In this document: positions 7,599 to 14,829 of the stretch, piece by piece
Numbering within the stretch: position 1 is the stretch's first letter
How the letters are laid out: the number at the start of each line of letters is the position of its first letter
Source of the DNA: Desulfobacterales bacterium
GTDB taxonomy: Bacteria > Desulfobacterota > Desulfobacteria > Desulfobacterales > JAFDCJ01
Direction of reading: 5' to 3'
Assembly: GCA_029939875.1 (NCBI GenBank)
Contig: JAOZSC010000011.1
Span: forward strand, 1 to 16,809
DNA length: 16,809 nt
Position numbers and translations under genes: made by a program
Notes under the pieces: generated by a model
Told to the model about the DNA's origin: nothing
Seen by the model: the letters and a program-made list of their open reading frames with translations, nothing else
Database searches by the model: none

Positions 7599-8798
7599 TT
7601 AACCTTCCAAAATTTCCAGCGCTTTTTCCAAAACGCTGTCCGGCTCAATCATTTTCAGGCATACATTGTCCCCGTCGCAGGGCGATTTGCGGTGATTATA
7701 GGCGGTTACGCACGGCGAGCAGGAAAGGCCCAGATAGAAAATAGCCGCCTTTTTATCCAGGGGACCATACAGGGTCGGAGTTTCCGGACCATAAAAAATA
7801 ATGGTCTCAATGGGTGTCATGGCGGCAAAGTGGCCGGGGCCGCCATCGTTGGTGATCAACAGAGCGGCAAAATGAAATATTTGCATCAACTCCCGGACGG
7901 TTGCGGTGTAACCGGTTAAATCCACGCAGCACTCGTGGCGGGCGTGGGCCAGGATCGCCCCGGCCACCGCTTTGTCTTCGGCCAGGCCGATCACCCCCAC
8001 GGCATATCCTCGGGCCAGCAGTTCTTCGGTCAGCCGGCAGTAATAATCCAGGGGCCAGGCGCGGATGGGCAACAGACCGCCGCCGGGATAAATGAGCACC
8101 AGCCGTCGGCCATCGATGGACGGGGCACGCTGATACAACCGTTGGCGGGTCGCTTCGATTTCCGCGGCCGAAAACTCAACGGCTGGGACCTGCGGCGTGT
8201 CCTGGGCCACGTTGCGCTTGGCCCGGGGGCAGGTGTTCGAATCAATGGCTTCGGCCAGGGTGATAAACTGCCGGGAAATATGGTGGTAGGGGTTGTACAG
8301 CACCGGACGGTTGATAAAACTTCCGCGGTACAGCCCCTCCTGGGTGTGGGGGTGAAAGCCGACCCGTACGCCGGCTCCGCTTAAAAATGAGAAGATACTG
8401 CTGATTCTGGAAAACAGTTCGCAGTCGATAACCGTGTCAAACTTCATTTTGCGCATGGTAAAAAACAAGCGCACCGCGTCGCGGGTGAAACTGCCCATGG
8501 ATCGATCATCGATGGCCAGGATATTGCCGTCGGGAATCGTCCCCAGCAGCCGCACCACCTCGCGGTTTTTTTCAAACAGCACCACGTGCAGGGCAGCCCC
8601 CGGAAATTTTTGTCTCAACCGCTGCAACATGGGCTCAGCCAGTACCAGGGCGCCCATTTCCGATAAAAGAATAACCAGTATCCTGCGGGGCTGTTGCGCA
8701 GCGGTATTTTTTTTGAAAACCCGGTAAAGCAACGATAAAATTCTGCAGATAATCGTTCCGACAGTGCGATCGATGGCGCGCTGGGTGTCTATATTCAT
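7599..8798 (-). CDS. Glycosyltransferase family 9 (heptosyltransferase-like)
   Basis: The 399-residue protein has the two-domain GT-B layout of GT9 enzymes, which usually add ADP-heptose (or a related sugar) to lipopolysaccharide core on the cytoplasmic face. After about 40 extra N-terminal residues comes RILVILLSEMGALVLAEPMLQRL, the family-type first strand and helix. The C-terminal donor-binding motif is T316-N-D-G-G-P-G-H323 followed by FAAMTP, then FYGPETPTLYGPL. A late Cys-rich stretch (CSPCVTAYNHRKSPC) resembles that of GT9 members. The ATG at 8798 has a GAAAGG ribosome site about 7 bases upstream. The N-terminal extension before residue 39 is somewhat unusual. Donor and acceptor cannot be read from sequence. 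Confidence 0.9.
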   Translation of the reverse strand: MNIDTQRAIDRTVGTIICRILSLLYRVFKKNTAAQQPRRILVILLSEMGALVLAEPMLQRLRQKFPGAALHVVLFEKNREVVRLLGTIPDGNILAIDDRSMGSFTRDAVRLFFTMRKMKFDTVIDCELFSRISSIFSFLSGAGVRVGFHPHTQEGLYRGSFINRPVLYNPYHHISRQFITLAEAIDSNTCPRAKRNVAQDTPQVPAVEFSAAEIEATRQRLYQRAPSIDGRRLVLIYPGGGLLPIRAWPLDYYCRLTEELLARGYAVGVIGLAEDKAVAGAILAHARHECCVDLTGYTATVRELMQIFHFAALLITNDGGPGHFAAMTPIETIIFYGPETPTLYGPLDKKAAIFYLGLSCSPCVTAYNHRKSPCDGDNVCLKMIEPDSVLEKALEILEG

Positions 8799-8854
8799 AG
8801 GCTGCCTTTCAAAATTTCAACTGTAATTTTTTAGCATTTTACGGCAAAACATTT

Positions 8855-8931
8855 TCGCCACCAAGACACCAAACCACAAAGATAAATTACAGCAAATAGT
8901 TTTGCTTTGTGTCTTTGGGCCTTTGTGGCAA
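8855..8931. repeat. Intergenic inverted repeat, CACCAAGACACC family
   Basis: Arms at 8855-8881 and 8905-8931 are complementary at about 19 of 27 positions (left arm includes CCACCAAGACACCAAACCAC; right arm includes CTTTGTGTCTTTGGGCCTTT). It occupies the gap between the GSCFA gene end and the GT9 gene start. It resembles the repeat at 3881-3955 in size and placement but not in sequence. No convincing T-run follows, so a terminator role is unproven. Confidence 0.6.
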
Positions 8932-8941
8932 TTTTTCCGGT

Positions 8942-9898
8942 TTATCCGGGTTGGGAATAGTATTCAAAAAAATGCTTCATGATAAACTTCACCGTGGGTT
9001 TGTTGATATGAAAATTTTCCCGGCCTTCGCAAAAATAAGTCGTTCCGGCCAGGGGCTGGTAGATAGTGGCCATTTCATAGGCCGGAAAATAAAAAACATT
9101 GTCATGGCGCACGGTAAATTCGTCGGCCACGGCCCGCAGAGTGGATTTCGAGTTGCAGCTGGCACTGATGACATCCATATCCTCACGGAAGGTGGCCCAC
9201 AGGTTGACCGGTGAAACGGTGACCAGCAGCCGGCAGCCGGGATTGTGCCGGGCCATGATTTCATGGATCCGTTCCATATTTTCCAGATTTTCATTGTAGC
9301 GGCTGACCCGGAATTCATAGCGGTTCATATCCCCGCCCTCCCGGACGTAAGGCCCGGCGGGCAGGCAGATGACCGCGCCGTCCACCTGGTCCTGCCAGAT
9401 TTCGGTCAGCCCGAGGGTTATAATGAGCACCTCGGCCTGTTGCAGGGCGCGCTTTGAATGGCCGCGATGCCGGGCAAAGTCCTGTTCGGCCTCTGCCTGG
9501 CTGTCATAGACAATCGTGCGCCGGTAAGGGTCCTGGATCCGGCCGGATTCAGGGACCTGCCACCAGCGCAGGTCCGGGGACCAGTCTTCAAAGGTGTATT
9601 CGAAAATCTGGCGCATGCAATGGGTGCTGTATACCCTTTCCCAGGCGGCGCTGGCATGCACGGCGGCGGGGTGATGGGTTTCCTCGGCGATATAGGTGTA
9701 ATTTTTCTGGATCAACCGGCGCTTGATTTCCCGGGCAAAACAGGAACCCAGAGACGCAATGCGCGTGGCCGGCGTAATTTTAAGCCCCGGATTTTCCGGC
9801 AGGCGGAAGACGCCGTCCACCGGAGGATTGTCAAAAGAACCCGGCCAGACCTGCCAGTCTTTAAAGCGGTGAACGGGATGAACATCGCAGCGAGCCAT
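8942..9898 (-). CDS. GSCFA-domain protein (SGNH-hydrolase-like)
   Basis: This 318-residue protein carries the family's naming motif as G51-S52-C53-F54-A55 within RIASLGSCFAREI. Further matches are IITLGLTEIWQ, LLVTVSPVNLWATF, CNSKSTLRAVADEF and VFYFPAYEM, with a late histidine in NFHINKP. The GSCFA family (Pfam PF08885) is placed with SGNH/GDSL-type esterases or acyltransferases; S52 would be the nucleophile by analogy. Biochemical function is not established, and a role in adding or removing acyl groups on a surface glycan is inference from context. No signal peptide is seen, so it is probably cytoplasmic. The ATG at 9898 has a G-rich ribosome site (GGGGGGAAA) about 10 bases upstream. It is the first gene of the minus-strand group. 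Confidence 0.9.
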   Translation of the reverse strand: MARCDVHPVHRFKDWQVWPGSFDNPPVDGVFRLPENPGLKITPATRIASLGSCFAREIKRRLIQKNYTYIAEETHHPAAVHASAAWERVYSTHCMRQIFEYTFEDWSPDLRWWQVPESGRIQDPYRRTIVYDSQAEAEQDFARHRGHSKRALQQAEVLIITLGLTEIWQDQVDGAVICLPAGPYVREGGDMNRYEFRVSRYNENLENMERIHEIMARHNPGCRLLVTVSPVNLWATFREDMDVISASCNSKSTLRAVADEFTVRHDNVFYFPAYEMATIYQPLAGTTYFCEGRENFHINKPTVKFIMKHFFEYYSQPG

Positions 9899-10000
9899 CG
9901 TGTTTATTTCCCCCCCGATAAAAAAACGAATAACTCAAATTTTACACCTGATATTCTCATAAAAGACATTCTTAATGCAAAGGGACCTATAAAAATGGAC

Positions 10001-10205
10001 GTGAATTGGCCGGTGCATGGTGTTTTCTGTAAGCCGGTATGTTGCTCAACTACTCCTTATTTTCGCAGTGTCCCTTGTTTGGGATGAATGGCATGGGACT
10101 GATTGAATTTAGCAGCTAATAGGGCCTCATCCCAAACAAGGGGCACGCTGCTGAGGCATAGATTCATACCGGCTGAAAGAAAATGGCAGGCGCCGGCCAA
10201 TTCAC
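10001..10205. repeat. Long imperfect palindrome (about 205 bases), MITE-like or structured element
   Basis: The outer arms 10001-10041 and 10165-10205 are complementary at 34 of 41 positions, with perfect 13-base ends (GTGAATTGGCCGG against CCGGCCAATTCAC) and a perfect 10-base block (AGCCGGTATG against CATACCGGCT). The inner arms 10072-10087 and 10127-10142 are perfect over 16 bases (CCCTTGTTTGGGATGA). The parts between are less similar and unequal in length (30 against 22 bases), and the central loop is 39 bases. No target-site duplication is evident at the ends. It could be a non-autonomous mobile element or encode a structured RNA; sequence alone does not decide. Confidence 0.8.
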
Positions 10206-10332
10206 ACCTTCGATCAGCTATAATTTTTCGCCTTTGTTTGTATTGGACCAATAAAATAAGTTGCGAAACTGGGGTTAATATATCAAAACGACCGTCGAAA
10301 GGAAAGAATAAGGGCCAGATTCCCGGGATTTC

Positions 10333-10362
10333 TTGACAAAACCGCTGTTTTTCCACTATACA
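10333..10362 (+). promoter_or_regulatory. Sigma-70-type promoter for the plus-strand glycan genes
   Basis: A perfect -35 box TTGACA (10333-10338) is followed after 18 bases by TATACA (10357-10362), four of six matches to the -10 consensus. Transcription would start near 10369, leaving a leader of about 70 bases before the acyltransferase ATG at 10439. It is the best promoter match in the window and is suitably placed to drive 10439-15456. Confidence 0.6.
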
Positions 10363-10438
10363 GTCCCATCGAAACGCTGGCGCAGATCAATTCCCGGTCG
10401 AACTGGCGGGAATTTCACCGAAAGGATGTGGTAATTTT

Positions 10439-11026
10439 ATGGGAATGGAAGACCAGGTGACCATGACCGTCGCCCAGTTGGAAGAAGGCGTTTCCAGGGC
10501 CCGGCGATACCCCCATGCCGATATTCAGCGGGGAAAGCTCATTATTTCGCCCGAGGCGTTCGAGACTCAGGGAAAAGAAACCAATCTCATTATCAGCCGG
10601 TTTTCCATCCTGGACTGCACCGGTTCCATTCACATCGGTGCCTGGTGCAACATTTCCGCCCGCACCCGGATCTACACCCACGATCATATCCACGCCGGCC
10701 GGCGCCCTTTGTTTGAAACCGAGGAAAAACATGGGGTGCTGTGGCAGGACAAATACATCGGCGCTGATGTCTGGCTGCATGATGGATCCATCGTGCTGTA
10801 TCAGGTCACCTGTATCCCGGATGGTTTTGTGCTGGGAGCAGGCTCTGTTTTAACTAAAAATCCAAAGCCTTATGAAATCTGGGCCGGCGTGCCGGCCCGA
10901 AAAATCGGATACCGGGAAGATATGGACGCCGCCGCCATGGAAAAACTGTCCGGCCGCAAGCGGTATTGTCTGCCGGATGATCTGCCGGGCCGGCCATTGA
11001 CGCGCAAGGGAAACATCGAATTTTGA
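10439..11026 (+). CDS. Hexapeptide-repeat acyltransferase (left-handed beta-helix, O-acetyltransferase-like)
   Basis: A 195-residue protein with imperfect hexapeptide turns from about residue 48 to 140 (SILDCTGSIHIGAWCNISARTRIY, then KYIGADVWLHDGSIVL, then GFVLGAGSVLTK). The YTHDHIHAG segment gives catalytic-type histidines H81/H83. The C-terminal part has the family's IWAGVPARKIGYR. Related enzymes acetylate sugars or amino sugars using acetyl-CoA in the cytoplasm and act as trimers. In this locus it may acylate a glycan building block, which is inference. The start at 10439 has AAAGGA about 12 bases upstream, a rather wide spacing; the Met at residue 3 is an alternative. It is the first plus-strand gene after the predicted promoter. 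Confidence 0.88.
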   Translation: MGMEDQVTMTVAQLEEGVSRARRYPHADIQRGKLIISPEAFETQGKETNLIISRFSILDCTGSIHIGAWCNISARTRIYTHDHIHAGRRPLFETEEKHGVLWQDKYIGADVWLHDGSIVLYQVTCIPDGFVLGAGSVLTKNPKPYEIWAGVPARKIGYREDMDAAAMEKLSGRKRYCLPDDLPGRPLTRKGNIEF

Positions 11027-11127
11027 CCGCCCCGTTTGATGGATGCCGCGGAATGTGATATTGAGCATTCCAGGAAAAAAAGCGGACGAAATCGATTTTT
11101 TACGGATTCATCAAACTTGAGGACCAG

Positions 11128-12327
11128 ATGGCCCGCAGCTCGACCTATAACATTTTGATGTATTCCCACGACACTTACGGTCTCGGCCACATCCGCAGGA
11201 CCATGGCCATCGCCGCTCACCTGTTGGGACCACGCATCAACATCCTGATTTTGACTGGATCGCCCATTGCCGGCCGCTTTTCATTCCCCGAGCAGATTGA
11301 CTTTGTGCGCATTCCGGGAATGATTAAAAAAACCAATGACGAATACCTGCCGCTGTCGATAAAAATCAACCCCCGGCATGCCCTGGACATTCGCAAGAAC
11401 ATTATCACCGCCACGGCCAAAACTTTTCAGCCCAATCTTTTTATTGTGGACAAAGAACCTCTGGGATTGAAAAAAGAGGTTTTGCCCACCCTGCAATGGC
11501 TGCGGCGCTGTCGGCCCGAAACCCGCTCCATCCTTGGTCTGCGGGATATCATGGACGATGCCGAAACGGTTAAAAGGGACTGGCGGGAAAAAAAAGTGTA
11601 CCAGCTGCTCGAAGACCTCTACAGTGAGATCTGGGTTTACGGCAAGCAGGAATTTTACGACCCGATCGTCGAATACGGCATCTCGGAATCCTTGAGCCGC
11701 AAAATGTATTTTACGGGCTATATCCCGCGCAAAACCCCGGGCAAAGACGCTGTGCGCAGTGTCAAACGTGAAATCGGTCTGCAAAACCTGGAAAGGCTGG
11801 TGGTGGTGACCACCGGCGGCGGCGGTGACGGGTACCGGCTGATGGACACCTATTTGAGTATGCTGGAATCGCTTGCCGGTCCGCCGCCGTTTAAAAGCGT
11901 TTTAATCACCGGCCCGTTCATGCCCAAGCAGGAAAGAAAAGATGTTTTCCAGCGCTCCCGGCGTCTCGGGGTGCGCACGTATCATTTTTACCGGCAAATG
12001 GAAAAAATCTTTGCTGCCGCCGATATCGTGGTGAGCATGGGGGGCTATAACACTCTGTGTGAGATTCTCAGCCAGGGCACCATCAGCCTGGTCATTCCCC
12101 GGGAAACGCCGCGCAAAGAACAGCTGATTCGCGCCCGGGCGTTTCGCCGGCACAACCTGGTGGATTATATCCCCTGGAATGACTACAGCCCCGCTCTTTT
12201 AGAGGATAAAATTTTCACCCTCCTGCAGCACCCGGAACCTTACCGGCAAGCCATCTCTGATTTTCAGCTGACCGGCATCGAAACCATGCAATTGCGCCTG
12301 CGCGAATTCCGGTATAAAAAATCATGA
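11128..12327 (+). CDS. Predicted glycosyltransferase, COG4671/MurG-like GT-B fold
   Basis: A 399-residue protein with a GT28-like two-domain layout. The N-terminal domain begins YNILMYSHDTYGLGHIRRTM, with the Gly-His loop (GLGHIRR, residues 18-24) typical of MurG-type enzymes and used for acceptor or phosphate contacts. The second domain starts around LVVVTTGGGGDGY. The donor-site motif is IVVSMGGYNTLCEILS at about 301-316, the equivalent of the MurG GG-x-x-T-x-x-E region, followed by VIPRETPRKEQLIRA. This matches what I know as COG4671, predicted glycosyltransferases without an assigned sugar. A GAGGA ribosome site lies about 6 bases before the ATG. The stop overlaps the next ATG (ATGA), so translational coupling is likely. 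Confidence 0.85.
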   Translation: MARSSTYNILMYSHDTYGLGHIRRTMAIAAHLLGPRINILILTGSPIAGRFSFPEQIDFVRIPGMIKKTNDEYLPLSIKINPRHALDIRKNIITATAKTFQPNLFIVDKEPLGLKKEVLPTLQWLRRCRPETRSILGLRDIMDDAETVKRDWREKKVYQLLEDLYSEIWVYGKQEFYDPIVEYGISESLSRKMYFTGYIPRKTPGKDAVRSVKREIGLQNLERLVVVTTGGGGDGYRLMDTYLSMLESLAGPPPFKSVLITGPFMPKQERKDVFQRSRRLGVRTYHFYRQMEKIFAAADIVVSMGGYNTLCEILSQGTISLVIPRETPRKEQLIRARAFRRHNLVDYIPWNDYSPALLEDKIFTLLQHPEPYRQAISDFQLTGIETMQLRLREFRYKKS

Positions 12328-13592
12328 ATACCTGCGGCCCACCAATGCTGGGGATGATCCTGAAAGGCTACCCCCGCATCTCCGAAACCTTTATCTCCAA
12401 TGAAATCCTGCTGTTGGAAAAACTCGGTTTTTCCATCCACCTGTTTTCCATGCGCCGGCCACGGGAAAATTTTACCCACAACAGCATAAAACAAATCCGG
12501 GCGTCGGTGGACTATCTGCCTGAAACATTGCTGAAACCGTTGCCGCGCCTGCTTTATCACAATGTTCTGCTGGCAGCCAAACATCCAAAAACCTATGCGG
12601 CAGTTGCTAAAATCGCCGCACGACGGTTTTTAAGAACACGCAAATCCGCCACCATCAAGCACCTGATGCAAGCCGGGTACCTGGCACATCGTCTGCTGCC
12701 CGGTACCGGGGTGACCCACCTGCATGCCCATTTTGCTCACTCCCCCACCTCGGTGGCCATGTTCACGAGCCGCCTGACGGGACTGCCTTTCAGCTTTACC
12801 GCCCATGCCAAAGATATTTATACCACGGATCCCCGGCAGCTGCGGGAAAAAATTCAACTGGCCCGTTTCGTGGTCACCTGCACCGAATACAACCGCCGGC
12901 ATCTGGCCGGGCTTTGCGACGGGGACCAAACGGCCATCCACCGCATTTATCACGGCATCGATACCCGGCTGTTTTCCGGCTCACAGGAAAAACCGTCGCC
13001 GCCCGCACCGCCTTATCGCATTTTGACCATCGCACGGCTGACCGCCAAAAAAGGACTGCCTACCGTTTTAAAAGCGCTTAAACTGTTGGGCGAACAGGGG
13101 GTGGTGGTAAAACACACCCTGATCGGCGATGGCGACGACCGGGAAAAAACCCTGGCATTGATCGAATCCCTGGGACTGAGCGGCATCAGCCGCTGGCTGG
13201 GAACCCGGCCGCATCATGAAGTCCTGGAACATTTCCGCAAAGCCGACCTGTTTGTACTAGGATGCGAAGTGGCGTCCAACGGCGACCGGGATGGCATTCC
13301 CAATGTCCTGCTGGAAAGCATGGCCATGGGCGTGCCGGTGGTAACCACCCATATTTCAGCCATTCCCGAACTTGTCGAGGATCAAAAAACCGGTCTGCTG
13401 GTGCCTCCCGGCCGACCGGACCGTCTGGCAGCAGCCATGCTGCGCCTGCTGACCGATGAAGGCCTGCGAAACCGGATTGTTCCCGCCGCCCGCCGCTGCA
13501 TTGCAGACGGTTTCGACAACCGGCAATTGATCAACGACCTGGCCGCGGTGTATCGCCGCCATGGTATTGGAAAACCAATCCGGACGGCATGA
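12324..13592 (+). CDS. Glycosyltransferase family 4 (exopolysaccharide/WcaL-like)
   Basis: A 422-residue GT-B retaining glycosyltransferase. The N-terminus MILKGYPRISETFISNEILLLE is typical of colanic-acid WcaL-like and related GT4 enzymes. The LHAHFAHSPTSVAMF and FTAHAKDIY segments fit acceptor-domain motifs. The C-terminal GT4 domain starts near YRILTIARLTAKKGLPTVLKAL and has the donor-binding region NGDRDGIPNVLLESMAMGVPVV, which contains the EX7E-type acidic positions (residues about 315-336). No export signal is seen, so it is cytoplasmic. It overlaps the upstream gene by 4 bases (ATGA), showing they form one transcription unit. Sugar specificity cannot be deduced. Confidence 0.92.
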   Translation: MNTCGPPMLGMILKGYPRISETFISNEILLLEKLGFSIHLFSMRRPRENFTHNSIKQIRASVDYLPETLLKPLPRLLYHNVLLAAKHPKTYAAVAKIAARRFLRTRKSATIKHLMQAGYLAHRLLPGTGVTHLHAHFAHSPTSVAMFTSRLTGLPFSFTAHAKDIYTTDPRQLREKIQLARFVVTCTEYNRRHLAGLCDGDQTAIHRIYHGIDTRLFSGSQEKPSPPAPPYRILTIARLTAKKGLPTVLKALKLLGEQGVVVKHTLIGDGDDREKTLALIESLGLSGISRWLGTRPHHEVLEHFRKADLFVLGCEVASNGDRDGIPNVLLESMAMGVPVVTTHISAIPELVEDQKTGLLVPPGRPDRLAAAMLRLLTDEGLRNRIVPAARRCIADGFDNRQLINDLAAVYRRHGIGKPIRTA

Positions 13593-13632
13593 AAAGCCGA
13601 GGTTTAACCATTATTCGCCCGACTGCCGAGTC

Positions 13633-14781
13633 ATGAAAATTTGTTTCTATGCACCGTTCAAACCCCTGGGGCATGCCCACCCGTCCGGGGATCTGGTCAC
13701 GGCCACCGGAATCGTCGATTACCTGCAACAGCGCGGGCACCATGTTTTTCCGGCCAGCACGCTGCGGTGCCGGTGGATTTACTGGAAACCCTGGCGCTGG
13801 CCGCTGCTGCTGCGCGAAAACAGGCGCATAATGCGGCGGTTTTCACCCTTTCGCGCGGATTTGTGGCTCACCTACCACAGCTACTATAAAGCACCGGATT
13901 TGCTGGGACCGGCCGCCTCAAGACAGCTCAAAATTCCCTACGTGATTTTCCAGGGAATTTACGCCACCAAAAGAAAAAGAAAACTCCAGACCCTGCCCGG
14001 CTTTTACCTGAATAAATACAGCCTGCAGGCCGCCCGGCACGTGTTTACCAATAAAAAAATCGACTTGCTCAACCTCGAACGGCTTTTGCCGGACGAGCGT
14101 GTAACCTATGTGGCCCCCGGGATATGCCCGCAGGATTTTTGTTTTGACGCCGCCGCCCGGGAGCAACTGCGCTCCCGCTGGAATGCGGGCGACAACCCCG
14201 TGGTCTTTTCGGCGGCCATGTTCCGCTCCGACGTCAAGAGCGAAGGGCTGACGTGGGTGATTCGCGCCTGCGGACAACTGCAGCGGCAGGGGCGACGCAT
14301 TGAACTGGTGATTGCCGGCGACGGCAAAGAAAAGAAAAAATTGCAGCAACTGGCCGCAGAACAGATGCCGGGCCGGGTGAGATTTGTCGGTAAAATCAGG
14401 CACAACCAAATGTATCGTTATTACAGTGCCGCAGATGTGTTCGCATTTCCGGGGATCAATGAATCGCTGGGAATGGTGTTTCTCGAAGCCCAGTGCTGCG
14501 GGCTGCCGGTGGTGGCCTTCAACAATGCCGGGGTCCCGGAGGCGGTGCAAAACGGTAAAACCGGCACCCTGGTGCCGATGTACGCCTTAACCCCCTTTGC
14601 CAACGCCATCGCAGAGTTGTTATCCGACCGGGACCGGCGCCGCCGGATGGGGCGGGCAGCCGCATCTTACGTGCGAAAACATCACGATATCAGCAAAAAT
14701 TATCGCGCCTTGGAATCGAAACTGGAAAAGATAGCCGGCCGGCGGCAACGGACAACGGACGACGGACGACGAACCTTTTGA
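13633..14781 (+). CDS. Glycosyltransferase family 4 with a repeat-derived C-terminal tail
   Basis: A GT4 enzyme of 382 residues from the ATG at 13633, beginning MKICFYAPFKPLGHAHPSGD, a good N-terminal strand. The frame is open back to 13561, which would overlap the previous gene by 32 bases and add 24 unconserved residues; I prefer the shorter form, although its ribosome site is weak. The donor domain contains VVFSAAMFRSDVKSEGL, LVIAGDGKEKKKL and FPGINESLGMVFLEAQCCGLP, the last with the EX7E pair E277/E285. The last dozen or so codons, RRQRTTDDGRRTF, are largely encoded by the heptad array at 14747-14774 and do not look like a GT4 terminus. It probably sits in the same operon as the two preceding glycosyltransferases. 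Confidence 0.9.
   Translation: MKICFYAPFKPLGHAHPSGDLVTATGIVDYLQQRGHHVFPASTLRCRWIYWKPWRWPLLLRENRRIMRRFSPFRADLWLTYHSYYKAPDLLGPAASRQLKIPYVIFQGIYATKRKRKLQTLPGFYLNKYSLQAARHVFTNKKIDLLNLERLLPDERVTYVAPGICPQDFCFDAAAREQLRSRWNAGDNPVVFSAAMFRSDVKSEGLTWVIRACGQLQRQGRRIELVIAGDGKEKKKLQQLAAEQMPGRVRFVGKIRHNQMYRYYSAADVFAFPGINESLGMVFLEAQCCGLPVVAFNNAGVPEAVQNGKTGTLVPMYALTPFANAIAELLSDRDRRRRMGRAAASYVRKHHDISKNYRALESKLEKIAGRRQRTTDDGRRTF
14747..14774 (-). repeat. Tandem heptad repeat, GTCCGTT family (copy 4), coding
   Basis: On the plus strand four units, AACGGAC, AACGGAC, GACGGAC and GACGAAC, run head to tail; on the minus strand these are GTCCGTT-type heptads. The array lies in the 3' end of the upstream GT4 gene and is translated as part of RQRTTDDGRRT, ending a few bases before the stop. 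Confidence 0.8.
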
Positions 14782-14829
14782 ATTGCTCTCAATTACGGTA
14801 AAACATTGTCCAAGGAAAAAATAGAATAA

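Larger units (their letters stand above)
9899..10438. other. Divergent intergenic control region, 540 bases without a gene
   Basis: This gap separates the two glycan gene groups. It holds AT-rich sequence next to the GSCFA start (9899-10000), a long palindrome (10001-10205), and a promoter with leader for the plus-strand group (10333-10438). Open frames crossing it have no ribosome site and change character at gene borders, so I see no protein gene. A minus-strand promoter must lie here, but no single candidate stands out (a TAAAAT box near 9946-9951 lacks a good -35). Confidence 0.6.

Noticed and set aside
9458..10087. Plus-strand open frame of 209 codons reaching into the palindrome
   Set aside because: Most of it is antisense to the GSCFA gene, and the rest is intergenic sequence and one arm of the palindrome. 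No ribosome site or protein motif.
10219..10224. Perfect TATAAT box as a promoter
   Set aside because: No acceptable -35 at 16-18 bases upstream; TTCACA is only 12 bases away. The TTGACA promoter at 10333 is better placed.
10057..10356. Short frames on both strands over the palindrome
   Set aside because: They cover the inverted repeat and the promoter and show no protein features.
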